Positions 8,583 through 18,769 of a stretch of DNA of 64,000 nucleotides are shown here, one piece after another. The DNA is taken from positions 1 through 64,000 of the forward strand of contig JASAOL010000559.1 of assembly GCA_030849045.1 (NCBI GenBank), read 5' to 3'. The number at the start of each line of letters is the position of its first letter. Within the stretch, counting starts at the first letter, position 1. The notes under the pieces are model-generated. The model had not been told where the DNA came from, made no database searches, and worked only from the letters and a program-made list of their open reading frames with translations. The position numbers and the translations under genes are program-made. The DNA comes from Wallacemonas rigidus (Eukaryota; Euglenozoa; Kinetoplastea; Trypanosomatida; Trypanosomatidae).

Positions 8583-10952
8583 TCACAGGGTCTCCTCGGT
8601 CTGCTGCATCTCTGTCCAGAGCACACTCACACGTGGCCAATTTCGCCACAGCTCATACAGGATGGGCATCGCGCGAGGACCGACGCTTCCGCCTGTGTGA
8701 TCTGCCTGCAGTAACGCCCACAACAGGTACTGTTGCCGTAGCACTTCCTCCACTGCGAGTGCGGTCGACGACTGGCTAGAGCGTCCATCACGGATAGGTG
8801 GGACTTGTTCGTTTCGGTGCGCTGGGCCATCTGAGACGGGCGGGACAACAAGCGTAAAGAGCAGTGCGTGGCGAAGCGCTTCCAAGAGGAACACGAGTGA
8901 CTGACGCGGTGGGGCATCACGGGGATATTCGTGCCAGACATAGAGCACCACATACTCAACCGGAAGCCGATCAGACGCCGATGAGGACGACGCGCAGCCC
9001 CACGTATGCTGTGTGTGGGGACTCTCCTGCCCCAACTCTCCGAGGGGCTCGAGGCGAGGCTCCACAAAGTGAGTCAGTACGCTCTCCTCTCCAACGCCAT
9101 GGCGGCCCACACGAGCGGCGTGCTCGGCGCGTAAGTCCCGCGCGCGCAGACAAACCCACTGGCGCACGACAGAGTCCGCTTCAACAGCGTCCCAAACGGC
9201 CTGCACAACGGCAGCCACCTGCCGAAGTCGAACAGCGTGGAGTCGCTGCACTGCCGTTAACGTGGGCAGCCGCACACACCGCTCTCCCCAGTCCTCACGG
9301 AAGAAGTGAAGATAGCTGCGCGTGGCGGCACGGCTAGCAGCGGCGTAGTACGGCAACGGCGAGGCGAAATGACGCGGTGGATTGGTAACCCAGCAACGCC
9401 AGAGGCGACAGACGCGCGCGGCCGTTCCCACGCAGCGCGGGGGGAGGAATAAAAGGATAAGGTGCTGAACATCATTGGGCACACATGATAAGCCCGCGAC
9501 CGACACATGTCGCGCAGATGGTTCTGCAAGTGGCGGGGATGGCGAGACAGACGCGTTCGGCACCGACTCGACACTATCGTCGCGTAGACGCTTTCGCACT
9601 GGTTGTGGGGGTGGCTGTGCGCCGCTCTGGCTAGTCGCACGTGCGTGGCGCAAGGCCGCTGCACGCGCAAAAGGATCACGGATGTGCGTCGACGGCCAGC
9701 CTCTGTGCCGACGACACGAGACTGTGTCCGGCGCCGACTTGATGCCATCTCCGCCTCCGCCTCTGGGCTGCGCATCGCCGAGCCGTGCCTGTCTGAAAAC
9801 CAACACAAGACCCGCGGCATCGGTGTTGCGATCACTGCTGCTTTGGTACGTACCGCTGCCATTGTGGGGCGGACGACCGTTCTTGAGGCCTGCGCGTCCT
9901 CCTAATGACGCCGCGGGAGGTTGTGCGTACGCCGCCATCGGCAGCAGTGCGGCCATGGTGTACGGGTGCGCCACCAGCGCCTGATAACCTGTCATGGAAC
10001 CAACCACACAGGGAAACAGCCCAGGAAGAGACGGAGGAGGTGCCAGATGAGAGAGGCGCCGCGTGTGCGAGGGTGTGTGCGCGCACGCGCAGGCAGCCCC
10101 TGTGGTGGCATCAGAGGCTACTACCGTGGTGGACGGATGGGCAGGCTGCGCGCGAAGGTACACTTGGAGCAGTGTCTTGACAAGGGAGAGGATCAGCGTG
10201 GCTGCGGAGGAAAGAGGTGGCGGCGCGTGCAGAACACGATCACGTGCTCGCTGCCAGCGCCGTTGTCGTTGTCGTTCCGCCGCTCGCGCCTGTGTTTGTG
10301 CCTGTGAGGTGTTGGCACGGGGGTCTCGCGTCACCGAGAGTTCGTCGTCGGTTTCCAAGCCGACTGCGCAGTGGTCCTCCTCTTCATCAGTCCCCCATTG
10401 ACCTTCTCCATCCATCTCTGCTTCACCTTCCTCGCTCCCATCACGCGCCTCGACATCGTCGTCTTCCTCTTCGTCTTGGCTGTCATCCTGTGCGGTTTCA
10501 ACACAGTACGCGTTGGCGCTAAAAAGTGCCTCCACATCCCGCGCGAGCGTACTGTCATCGAAGAGTGCTTCATCCACGTAGAGGCGTAGCACGCGCATCA
10601 CTGACGGTTTCACGAGATACGGCACGACGACATCGTGCAGAACATCCTGCGCCGCCTGCACGGCATCACAGGCGCGTGAAAGCGTCGCGTACCGTGTTCG
10701 CGCCTCCTCCTGCCACTCTGTCGGCTGGGAGCCGAGCGTGGAGGATCGACAGCAACCGTGTAAAGCTCTCACAAGACTTCGAAGAGACCAGAACAGCACC
10801 GTCTCGTAGGTGTTCATATATAGGACAATGTCGAGGAGGGAGGCGGTCTCTATGATGTCATGTATGGAGGAAGCGGAGACCGAGCGACCGCGTGACGCCA
10901 GACCTAGTGCGTGGAGGAGCTCCGTCACTTGAGCATCCTCCGTCGATGTCAT
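8583..10952 (-). CDS. F-box-like protein, otherwise unrecognised
   Basis: A 789-residue protein. The only motif I recognise is an F-box-like segment at about residues 491-525 (VPNDVQHLILLFLP, then CVGTAARVCRLWRCW): Leu/Pro start, hydrophobic helix, Val-Cys-x-x-Trp end. F-box proteins bind Skp1 in SCF ubiquitin ligases; that role is inferred from the motif alone. Residues 1-140 look helical. About 155-210 is a strongly acidic low-complexity stretch, followed by Arg/Gln-rich and Pro/Ser-rich linkers. The C-terminal ~270 residues look folded but match no family I know. An AG just 4 bases upstream of the ATG (10957-10956) could be the splice acceptor, but the tract before it is weak. Confidence 0.65.
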   Translation of the reverse strand: MTSTEDAQVTELLHALGLASRGRSVSASSIHDIIETASLLDIVLYMNTYETVLFWSLRSLVRALHGCCRSSTLGSQPTEWQEEARTRYATLSRACDAVQAAQDVLHDVVVPYLVKPSVMRVLRLYVDEALFDDSTLARDVEALFSANAYCVETAQDDSQDEEEDDDVEARDGSEEGEAEMDGEGQWGTDEEEDHCAVGLETDDELSVTRDPRANTSQAQTQARAAERQRQRRWQRARDRVLHAPPPLSSAATLILSLVKTLLQVYLRAQPAHPSTTVVASDATTGAACACAHTPSHTRRLSHLAPPPSLPGLFPCVVGSMTGYQALVAHPYTMAALLPMAAYAQPPAASLGGRAGLKNGRPPHNGSGTYQSSSDRNTDAAGLVLVFRQARLGDAQPRGGGGDGIKSAPDTVSCRRHRGWPSTHIRDPFARAAALRHARATSQSGAQPPPQPVRKRLRDDSVESVPNASVSPSPPLAEPSARHVSVAGLSCVPNDVQHLILLFLPPRCVGTAARVCRLWRCWVTNPPRHFASPLPYYAAASRAATRSYLHFFREDWGERCVRLPTLTAVQRLHAVRLRQVAAVVQAVWDAVEADSVVRQWVCLRARDLRAEHAARVGRHGVGEESVLTHFVEPRLEPLGELGQESPHTQHTWGCASSSSASDRLPVEYVVLYVWHEYPRDAPPRQSLVFLLEALRHALLFTLVVPPVSDGPAHRNEQVPPIRDGRSSQSSTALAVEEVLRQQYLLWALLQADHTGGSVGPRAMPILYELWRNWPRVSVLWTEMQQTEETL

Positions 10953-11597
10953 GGGCTACCACGTAGGGAGTACAAGGCGATCATTCATTGTCAAAGAAGG
11001 AAGCGCGGGACGAGGTGGATGTGTGGATTGATGAGGTCAAATACGAGGCAGGCGCGATGAAAACCAGTTAAGCGAGGCGCGAGGCGCCGCCGCTCCGCGA
11101 CAAGAGCAGCTCGAAAAGAAATCAATGGAGGTAGAACCACGTTGTGAAGGCACCACGATGTCTGTGCCATACGCTGACAGCACGTGTCCTGTTGCCTTCC
11201 TACCGACGCGTGTGTTCACCTATTTCAACCCCAGGCTGTGCGCTTGCACGAATACTACAAAACAACAACAACAACATTGACACAAACTACGTCAAGCTCT
11301 TCGCATTCGTTTTTGTTTGTGTGAAATGTTAACCACTACAACAACCAACAACGGGAGCTGCTGACCAGAAAAACAATAACACCCAAGCCCCAGCTCAGTA
11401 CATGCGCAACAGGTGCCCTCGTCCTTTCCGACTCACCAACATTTTGGGTCTTACTGTGCGTGTGTGTGTGTGTGTGTGTGATATCAGAGATTGATTGTCC
11501 TTTCGATCTCTCCCTTTCTCTGCCTTCTCTGACGAATATCCTGAGCCGCCGCACACGCCCGCTTTCTTTTTTCCCCCTTCGCGGTCTCCTCCTCCCG
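10953..11597. other. Intergenic region
   Basis: No gene. Holds a short CAA/AAC tract near 11259-11276 and a TG repeat at 11461-11480. Confidence 0.6.
11461..11480 (+). repeat. (TG)10 microsatellite
   Basis: Ten perfect TG units in the 3' flank of the flavoprotein gene. Confidence 0.9.
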
Positions 11598-13229
11598 TTA
11601 GCAGCCCGTGAAGTCGACAACGTCGGTGATCTCACCCTCTAACCATTGTGTAATGCGCTGCTTCACCTTCATTGGGTCTTGCTGTTTGTAAAAGACTGGC
11701 TTCATCAGCTCCTTGATGAGATAGTTACGATCTTGGAGGAACTCGTGCACGGCGGGGACGCCGGTTAAACCACCGGACCAGGGCGTGCAGCCGACGGCGT
11801 CGTCGACACCAAGACGCACGTGCATACGAGGGACCTTGAGGCGTGGCAGCTGGAGGCCATCGCGCGAGTGCAGGAAGAGCGTGGAGGGGTTATTCAGGAC
11901 CGAGTTGAGCTCGCGGAACAGGGTGCGGCTCTGAATATCGCTCGCGCCATAGCCACGGGCCACGGGGAAGTTGGTACACCGGCCGAGAGCGAACAAGTTC
12001 GGGTGCCCAAAGAACTGCATCAACGTGCTGACGCGGTAGTGCCCGGTCGGTACTTCGTGCGACTGAAGCACGTTGACCTGGTGAGGGCCAGCGCGAATGG
12101 GTCGTGGCGTATCGCCGGTCACGGGAAACACGTAGTCGAACGTGTCCTCGCCGTGGCCCGTCACCTCACCCTCGGCCTTGGCTTGTGTGCGCGCACCGAA
12201 GTACAACTGGTTGAGGATAGACTGCTGTCGCTCGCGCTCGTAGTGCATCACGTCATAGCGGAGCGTGTACTTTTGAGGGGTCCCCGACGGTGTACGCGGG
12301 TCGTAGAGCACATGACCGGAGGACGGACGCTGACTGCCGATGAAGGGCAGCCACGCGAGCCATCCACTGCGAGATGTACCAGACGAAGGCGAGGCTGAGG
12401 CGGCGACGTCCGACAGCGAAAAGGCTGCTTCCGGGGCGGCACGTGCCTTGATCAGATTGCCATTCGCCTCCACACCGACCACATCCGTGACACGGGATGC
12501 CAAATGCACGTGAAGGTTCGGCCTGGACTCGAGCTTGTTGAGTGCGTAGAGGCGACACTGCCGGGGCAACGTAGGGATGAGCTCAGCGCGGCTGTGGAAG
12601 AGGTGCACGTCGAGGTCAGGGCGACAAGCGGCGAGATCGTAGGCGAGGGATGTCCCTACGGGTCCACCGCCCACCACGGCCACCTTGTGGCACGAACGCA
12701 GGAAGTGATTGAAGTGCTTCAGCTCCTGTACACGACCAGCGATGGTACGCTGCGTCGACGAGAACGGGAACGGCTTCTTCTCACCTGTCGAGACGAAGAG
12801 AAGATCGTATGGGACGGTACGGCCATCGCGGAGGTGCACCTCCTTGTCACTGACGCCGTCGACGGTACCTGTCAGGACGTTGGCTCTCTTGAGGTAGTAG
12901 CGGTGGAGCACAATCATTCGACGGCACGCCTCCTCGGCCTTCTCATCCCACTTGTTGGCCAGCACAGGGATGATATCGTTGTGCAGCTCGAAGAAGTTCT
13001 TCTCATCAATCAAGGTGAGGTTGAAGACGCTGTCGAGTTGATAAGCCAGACGGCTTCCACTGTACCCTCCACCGACGATCACGGCCCGCACAGGCACGAC
13101 ATCCTGCGTGGGGTCCATGATGATATCTAACGTGGGAGCGTCCACTGCGAGAGATGGCGTCGTATCGCGGCGATGTACGGCGGACATGGCGCTGCCCGCC
13201 ACGACACTGAGAGCACACTTCCAGAACAT
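11598..13229 (-). CDS. FAD-dependent oxidoreductase, AIFM2/FSP1- or NDH2-like
   Basis: A 543-residue flavoprotein with two Rossmann fingerprints: VIVGGGYSGS near residues 48-59 (FAD) and VAVVGGGPVGTSLAYD near 180-195 (NAD(P)H). Between them lies LLFVSTGEKKPFP, the ATG-like FAD motif. The C-terminal NLFALGRCTNFP segment matches the GDxx-type FAD motif but has Gly-Arg-Cys where Gly-Asp is usual. The order fits the AIFM2/FSP1 and type II NADH dehydrogenase group (quinone reduction with NAD(P)H); I favour AIFM2-like because of the HS-type second-domain ending (LFHSRAELIPTLP). A Ser/Pro-rich insertion at about 246-306 is unusual. The N-terminus could be a mitochondrial or signal sequence. A splice AG lies 4 bases before this ATG; an alternative Met is at residue 15. 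Confidence 0.82.
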   Translation of the reverse strand: MFWKCALSVVAGSAMSAVHRRDTTPSLAVDAPTLDIIMDPTQDVVPVRAVIVGGGYSGSRLAYQLDSVFNLTLIDEKNFFELHNDIIPVLANKWDEKAEEACRRMIVLHRYYLKRANVLTGTVDGVSDKEVHLRDGRTVPYDLLFVSTGEKKPFPFSSTQRTIAGRVQELKHFNHFLRSCHKVAVVGGGPVGTSLAYDLAACRPDLDVHLFHSRAELIPTLPRQCRLYALNKLESRPNLHVHLASRVTDVVGVEANGNLIKARAAPEAAFSLSDVAASASPSSGTSRSGWLAWLPFIGSQRPSSGHVLYDPRTPSGTPQKYTLRYDVMHYERERQQSILNQLYFGARTQAKAEGEVTGHGEDTFDYVFPVTGDTPRPIRAGPHQVNVLQSHEVPTGHYRVSTLMQFFGHPNLFALGRCTNFPVARGYGASDIQSRTLFRELNSVLNNPSTLFLHSRDGLQLPRLKVPRMHVRLGVDDAVGCTPWSGGLTGVPAVHEFLQDRNYLIKELMKPVFYKQQDPMKVKQRITQWLEGEITDVVDFTGC

Positions 13230-13705
13230 AGCACTTCGTGATTTTTAGAAAGAAAAAAAAAAAGAAAAAAAAAACACCCAACAACAAGAGAACAGAAAAA
13301 AACAAAAAAAAAAGAAAAAGAGAGGTCATTGACAGACAGGTTGATAATGTCGTGATGAAGTGGAATGGTGCGGGCGAAGAACGGGTGTACACAATGTGCG
13401 GCATGTGGTGCGGCCGAACAGACGATACGAAAAAGACCCTGGGCTGCGCGCTTTGGCCATATGTCGCGCTACGACGACGAGGCAACAGTAACGACGTTTT
13501 CAACGTCGGGCTCAAGAGAGCGGTGAGTGTCGCCGACAGCATCGCGGAACGACTGCTGGATAAATCAACCACCTGACACGCAGCCCGTCGATTCACTGAT
13601 GGTGTTCCCTTTCTTTTTCCCTTTCTGCGTGGAACAAGCGCTTGTCCTTCCTTTTTTTTTTTCTGTGAGTGGCGCATCACTGTATCTGTCTGTCACCAAG
13701 AGCCA
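13230..13705. other. Intergenic region
   Basis: Contains the splice acceptor above and T-rich stretches on the plus strand near 13600-13660. No gene. Confidence 0.6.
13234..13325 (-). promoter_or_regulatory. Spliced-leader acceptor of the flavoprotein gene
   Basis: Very long T-rich minus-strand tract (13325-13247, several T runs). The first AG after it is at 13235-13234, leaving only 4 nt before the ATG at 13229. Confidence 0.6.
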
Positions 13706-14818
13706 CTAGTTTAGCTTCAGCACAAACTGCACGACCGCCAGTGTCTCTTCGACGAGAGCTCTGAGAAAAGGGTCCAGCGGACCTGTGGCGGTGTCGTGAG
13801 GGACACGCACATGTTGTTGCCTCTGGTTGACCGACTCTTGATCCGTCTTCTCCACGAAGTTCATCTGTTTGTCGTCGATGTAACGCTGTAGCACGGCGTG
13901 AACACTTTTGGAGCCTACAGCGCGGCACCAGTCTCGATACACTCTTGGCAGATTGAACTCCGCCTCCACACGTGTGCGTCGCAACCCGCCGTACTGGCCC
14001 CATGTCGGCGGCAGAGGCGTCAACTCTCTGCCGAAAGTGTACGGGCACACCGCGTCTCGCCGCGCAGCAAAGAGCTCGCCTTGGTGCGTCACGTCAAGGG
14101 TCACGTACGGCGTCACCTGTGCGCAGCGCCTGAGCCTCAACTGCATATTCCCGCACACGAAATCATTTAGCGGTGCGTCGGCGAGTGGCTGCGGATCAGA
14201 TAACAGCGCCGCATCAAGGGTGTCTTCGCACGCCATCGCCAAACGCATGTCAGCGAGCCACTCCCGGCACCGCACGTCGAGGGCATCCACGCTGCGCTTT
14301 TGCTGCCACGCACACAAGACGTAGTGCGCCTCGCGCCGTGGCGTGGACGGTGAGGACGACCGAGACGACGTCAACGTGCGCTCATACAGGAGGCGTGCAT
14401 CCGTAGACGCGTCTGTGACCATGACTTGCACGGACGGCACGTTTGCCGCGGTGCATCGACGCGTCCTCTTCGTGTGCCGCGCCGCCAGATCCATGATGCG
14501 CGCCTCCACCTGCGCTGCCACTTGTGGCGCGATGAATGGAGAGAAGGTGTAGCCTTTCATCTCGTTGGCGAGCAGCACAGCCGGCGTGAGCGGCTCCATC
14601 GGCTGAACGATACGTGGCGCTGCCGACGACGACACGGAGATGTGCGAGTCCCGCGATTTGAGGTTACCGAGACGCAGCTCCAGCTCAATGGCGCGCTGCG
14701 CAGTACCAGAGCGTTGACGCAGAGCCAGCGCCCGGCACAGTGCGTTGTAGAACGTCTGCGTTAACGCATCCACATACGGTGGGATGTCCAGAAACGGCGA
14801 TGCGCCGTGCTTCTGCAT
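13706..14818 (-). CDS. CET1: mRNA 5'-triphosphatase (Cet1-like, tunnel family)
   Basis: A 370-residue protein of the metal-dependent triphosphate-tunnel family that removes the gamma-phosphate of nascent RNA in the first step of capping. ELELRLG near residues 43-50 is the first metal-binding ExE motif. RTRVEAEFNLP near 281-291 is the C-terminal glutamate motif. Between them lie RLRRC and YVTLDVTHQGE, consistent with tunnel strands. The Trypanosoma brucei enzyme is about 250 residues, so this copy has insertions, for example the Ser/Arg-rich segment near 148-160. In trypanosomatids cap 4 is made on the spliced-leader RNA, so this enzyme would serve that RNA in the nucleus. A pyrimidine tract with AG at 14907-14906 precedes the ATG by ~87 bases. 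Confidence 0.88.
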   Translation of the reverse strand: MQKHGASPFLDIPPYVDALTQTFYNALCRALALRQRSGTAQRAIELELRLGNLKSRDSHISVSSSAAPRIVQPMEPLTPAVLLANEMKGYTFSPFIAPQVAAQVEARIMDLAARHTKRTRRCTAANVPSVQVMVTDASTDARLLYERTLTSSRSSSPSTPRREAHYVLCAWQQKRSVDALDVRCREWLADMRLAMACEDTLDAALLSDPQPLADAPLNDFVCGNMQLRLRRCAQVTPYVTLDVTHQGELFAARRDAVCPYTFGRELTPLPPTWGQYGGLRRTRVEAEFNLPRVYRDWCRAVGSKSVHAVLQRYIDDKQMNFVEKTDQESVNQRQQHVRVPHDTATGPLDPFLRALVEETLAVVQFVLKLN

Positions 14819-15958
14819 AACAGCGATAATTTACCACAAAAAGGAGACCTCTCAGGGTGAGCACGTCTCTCTCGACTGTGTGTGAGTGTGGTGCTGGATC
14901 ACCGTCTCGTCATCGTCGAAGAAAATTAAAATAAAAAAAAAAGAGCACGGAAAAATGAACAAGGATGACGATGGAAGAACGACGCGTAAGGTGCGCCCAA
15001 GTAGCCGGAGAGATGCGAGGGAACAGGCTAAGCGTTGAGGAATCTCAAAGTATCGCGAGGAGCGACACCCAGCGAGTGCCGAAGAGGCGGTGCGAGTGCC
15101 GAAACCCATACCAGAGGAGCCACATCATGCTCACACACGTCAAGACACTTTGTCTGGCACGGCTCTCTCGATTTGACACAAATCTCGCTGCAAGCAACAC
15201 TTCACCTGCGCGTGCCAATAGCTATAAGATCGACCTTCGGTTCTCTGACAGACACGGACCTCCCTGTGCGAGTGCGCGCGTACCCCATCGTCACGGAACG
15301 GCGCTCCAGACACAACAAGGTGCGCTGAGAAAATAGGATGTGCCAGTGCGCCGGCGGTCGCGGGATTTTGTTCTGCTTGTTTTGTATGAAAATAGCCACA
15401 GCGTGAAGCATTCATCGCTGAGCGTCAGACGTCAAACACACAAACGCGAAGCATGGTCGAGAAAAGAAAAGAAAAGAAATTAGTCTATGCGCTCCATTCT
15501 GTTCTTCGCGTGCTTGTGTGAGACCCACTCAGCAGGAAGGGAAGAACGACGAAAAGAAAAGTCAAAACGCAAACAAAGAAGATGTTCTCTACATCACAGA
15601 CACAGGCAGTAGTACAGAGACAACAGAGAAGCTTGACACGGGCGTTTTTTTTTTTTTGGCTTCCATCCTTCCCGTTCGTCTATCCCGTCAGGACACAATC
15701 ACAATGAAAAAGAATATAAAGTAACAGTAACGAACACACACACACACACAGGTACAAATAGGTAAGTGAACTACCAGACGAGCACATCCTCTATAGGCGT
15801 CTATTTGCTTAGTTTATTTTATGCTCGTGTAGGTATTTCGTCTTTATCCTTCTTTTGTTTCGCGTGGCTGTCCTGATCACACGAGTGACGTCGTATTCTC
15901 ACGCCCTACTCTCCACGTACAGAGCACTCTCTCTCTCTTTTACCAGTTGAGATGGCAG
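14819..15958. other. Intergenic region
   Basis: No credible gene. Contains the probable Cet1 splice acceptor, a (CA)n tract near 15735-15750, a T12 run near 15645-15657 and AT-rich DNA at 15790-15860. Confidence 0.6.
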
Positions 15959-18769
15959 CTAGTAACTGTACCTTGACGAGCTAGAGTCTGAGCTGCTTAT
16001 GCGTGGACGGAACGCCTTCACCTCGCCTGCGCTACTTACACCCGGTTGAGGAAGAGCGGAGTTTGACAACGGCGTGGATGTACTGTAGTAGGGCGAGGGG
16101 ATAGGCACGGGAATGGGTGCGACTGTGTTGGCAGCGGCGCTCGCGGTCTTGGGCACAGGAATAGGTGTGGGTGTGGGACCGCTGCTGCCTGTCATGTACG
16201 ATGCCGTGGCGTATGGAGAGGGCACAACGGTGGAGGTCGGGAGAGGCGCGGTGCCGGCGGAGGGCACACCGAGCGCACCGGTGTTCTGCGTGCCGTAGTA
16301 GCTCTGTGGGGCTGGGGTCACGCTCTGACTTTGATAGGCAGAGAGCACGGGAATAACAGCCGCCGTTTGGATGGACGGCGGTGGCGCGGACGGCGGGGCG
16401 ACACTCGTGGCTGTTGAGGTCGCCTGCGGCGCAGGTCCCGTACCGGAAATGCGGTTCGGCGGCACCGTGGATGTGCTCGAGGAGGAGCCGCTGCTCGATG
16501 AGCGACTCTCATGCGTGCGAAGCCACGCAGGTACGCTGGCGTGCGGCACGGCCGGTGGCGGCGGAGCCACCCCGTAGTTGTGGCCGACACCAGGAGCCGC
16601 CGGCGGGACCGGGCCGCTGAGGGAGAGCACACTCGTGGTCGCCGTCGGCACAGTCTGCGGTGGTGAGCCCACCGTGTTGAGTTGCAAAGGTGTGTTACCC
16701 CGCGTGTGATCTGGCAGCGGCGCTGGCGACGCGGTTGGTCGCAGGAGCTGGTCTTGGTACTGCTGCAGCATCGCGGCGTACGAAGGCGTCGCAGATGGGC
16801 TTGTCGTACCAGTGCTCGTGTTGGCGCTCGCAGAGACGCTGGGAACGCTGAGTGGACGCGCCAGCTCAGGCATCGGCACGGGGCCTCCACTCGCCGTGGC
16901 CTGCGGTTCATCTTTGCTCTTGGACTTGTGCTTCTTGTCGTGCTTGCCTTTCTTGTCTCTCTTGTCTCTCTTGTCCTTCTTCCGCTTCGGCGTAGACGGG
17001 AGACTGCTGTTCTTCTGTTGGTGTTGCTGAGCCTCGTACGCGGTCATCGGCGGTGGTGGCACGGCGATCTGGGGAACGGCTGCTAAAGGCAGTGTGGGAA
17101 CCCGCACGGTCGGGGCAGGCGGCGAGGCTGTGCGACTGCTGCTCGACGAGTACGAGTACGAGTACGAGTGCGTCGAGGACGCGCGGCTTTGACGATGTGC
17201 ACCTGTGCGTGTGCGCTCCTTCGGCGTGCTTAGTTGCGGCACGGGCACGGGCAGCGCTGCGCTTGGCAGACCACCCGCCGGCAGCGGCAGTGGGGTGTTC
17301 GGATTGGGCACGACTGAGCTCGGTGGCGGCGGCACAAACGCGGGGCCTGTGGGGCCGTACTTTAGGTAGTTGGCGAGCTCCTGCTGCCGCTGCGCCTCAG
17401 ACTGAGCGGCGTTGGGCGTCGAGGTGGCCGGCGCGGAGGCTGAAAACGGCAGCGGTGGTGGGGTGCCGTCTGGTGCCTGTTCACTAACGCCCGACACGAC
17501 GGGAGGTGTGAGAGGGCCGGTGCTCGCGGTACCGGGGCTTGGCAGAGGGATCGGCGTGCTGGTGGGGACGCTGGGGAGGCCGAGTGAGGAGAGCCACGAC
17601 GGAGCAGAGGGGACCGGGGAGCTGCCGTCCGCGGCTGTGGCGGTGGACACGCCGTGTGTCGCAGCGGCTGTGCTTGCCGCCTCTGCGCCCGCGTTGACGC
17701 CGCTGCCTCCGCTCGTCCCGGCAGCGTTTCCGCTCCGCAGATCGCGAATTTCCTTCTCCAGGTCGCGAAGTTGACGGGCCAACGCGTTGTCGGTGGCCTC
17801 ACGTTGACGGGAGTAGTTGTACTCCATCAGTGCCGCCGTGTCAGGCACGACGGGAATCGCGGAAACGGCGCTCGGCAAGAGCGAGTCCCCAACGCTAGCG
17901 CCAGCTCGATGCGGAGAATCAAACGCAGGCGCGCCCACACCCACAAGTGAAGTCCCCGTCGGCGGCTGTGGTGACTGTGGTGGCTGTGAAGACGGCGGTG
18001 GTGGCGTGTAGGCCACGTTTGCCGCGCCTTGATTACCGTTTTTGGCGAACAGCAGCAACATCATCTGGTCCCGCTGTCTATCCATGGCGTCACGATCACG
18101 TTCGAGTTTCGCCTCTAGCTGCTGCACACGCGCCTGAACACGCTGTAGCTCATGATCGACGTTTGCACCCGCCCCGGTGCCGGTTGCCGCGCCTGTGGAA
18201 CTCGCCGCGAGGGGAGGCGGTGGTGGGGCGGGCATCGTCGCGCCGTAGTGACGCTTACGCATGTGCGACTGAAGCGACTCTTGTTTATGATACGTCTCAC
18301 CGCACAACGGACAGACAAGCGGACCCGCGGCCGCAGAGGCCGCAGCAGGACGCACACCAGCGGCTGCGTTGTACTCGTACGCTAGCAACGTGCGACGCTG
18401 CGCCTTGACCTCTTTTTTCAACGCGGCGTTCTCCTCTGTCAGCGCCGCGTGTGTGTCCTGCGCGTCGCGCTGTGCGTTCTGTAAATCCTCCAAACGCTCG
18501 TTGAGCTTGAGGTTCATCTTGGCCAGACACTCCTGCGAGTACACCAAGTATTGGATAACAAGCTGAGAGAGCTGGAACAGCTGGAGAATATGATCGGGCG
18601 TGAACATGGCCGCCTCGTCGCGGGTAATGCGCGAGAAGGCGATGTTTTCGACAACGCGCTGTAGCGTGTCCACGTTCGTATCCTTCATGAGACGGTGCAC
18701 ATCGATAGAGACCAATATTCCCCAATCCAACCTCTCGTTACCCTGCACGAACTCAAACGCACTGGCCAT
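15959..18769 (-). CDS. DZIP1/Iguana-like C2H2 zinc-finger protein
   Basis: A 936-residue protein. Residues 3-115 match the DZIP1 (Iguana) N-terminal domain in layout: a Phe-rich start, RLDWGILVSIDVHRL, FSRITRDEAA, then LFQLSQLVIQYLVYSQECL. A coiled coil (about 100-140) leads into one C2H2 finger at 153-175 (C-x2-C-x12-H-x4-H, CPLCGETYHKQESLQSH). More coiled coil follows near 204-241 and 324-345. The rest is Pro/Ser/Thr-rich with a Lys-rich stretch near 593-622 and a Ser-rich C-terminus. In animals DZIP1 works at the basal body and ciliary transition zone; a similar role at the flagellum base is inference. The frame is open to 18922, but a T14-CAG acceptor at 18881 lies downstream of that ATG, so 18769 is the start. 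Confidence 0.8.
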   Translation of the reverse strand: MASAFEFVQGNERLDWGILVSIDVHRLMKDTNVDTLQRVVENIAFSRITRDEAAMFTPDHILQLFQLSQLVIQYLVYSQECLAKMNLKLNERLEDLQNAQRDAQDTHAALTEENAALKKEVKAQRRTLLAYEYNAAAGVRPAAASAAAGPLVCPLCGETYHKQESLQSHMRKRHYGATMPAPPPPPLAASSTGAATGTGAGANVDHELQRVQARVQQLEAKLERDRDAMDRQRDQMMLLLFAKNGNQGAANVAYTPPPPSSQPPQSPQPPTGTSLVGVGAPAFDSPHRAGASVGDSLLPSAVSAIPVVPDTAALMEYNYSRQREATDNALARQLRDLEKEIRDLRSGNAAGTSGGSGVNAGAEAASTAAATHGVSTATAADGSSPVPSAPSWLSSLGLPSVPTSTPIPLPSPGTASTGPLTPPVVSGVSEQAPDGTPPPLPFSASAPATSTPNAAQSEAQRQQELANYLKYGPTGPAFVPPPPSSVVPNPNTPLPLPAGGLPSAALPVPVPQLSTPKERTRTGAHRQSRASSTHSYSYSYSSSSSRTASPPAPTVRVPTLPLAAVPQIAVPPPPMTAYEAQQHQQKNSSLPSTPKRKKDKRDKRDKKGKHDKKHKSKSKDEPQATASGGPVPMPELARPLSVPSVSASANTSTGTTSPSATPSYAAMLQQYQDQLLRPTASPAPLPDHTRGNTPLQLNTVGSPPQTVPTATTSVLSLSGPVPPAAPGVGHNYGVAPPPPAVPHASVPAWLRTHESRSSSSGSSSSTSTVPPNRISGTGPAPQATSTATSVAPPSAPPPSIQTAAVIPVLSAYQSQSVTPAPQSYYGTQNTGALGVPSAGTAPLPTSTVVPSPYATASYMTGSSGPTPTPIPVPKTASAAANTVAPIPVPIPSPYYSTSTPLSNSALPQPGVSSAGEVKAFRPRISSSDSSSSRYSY

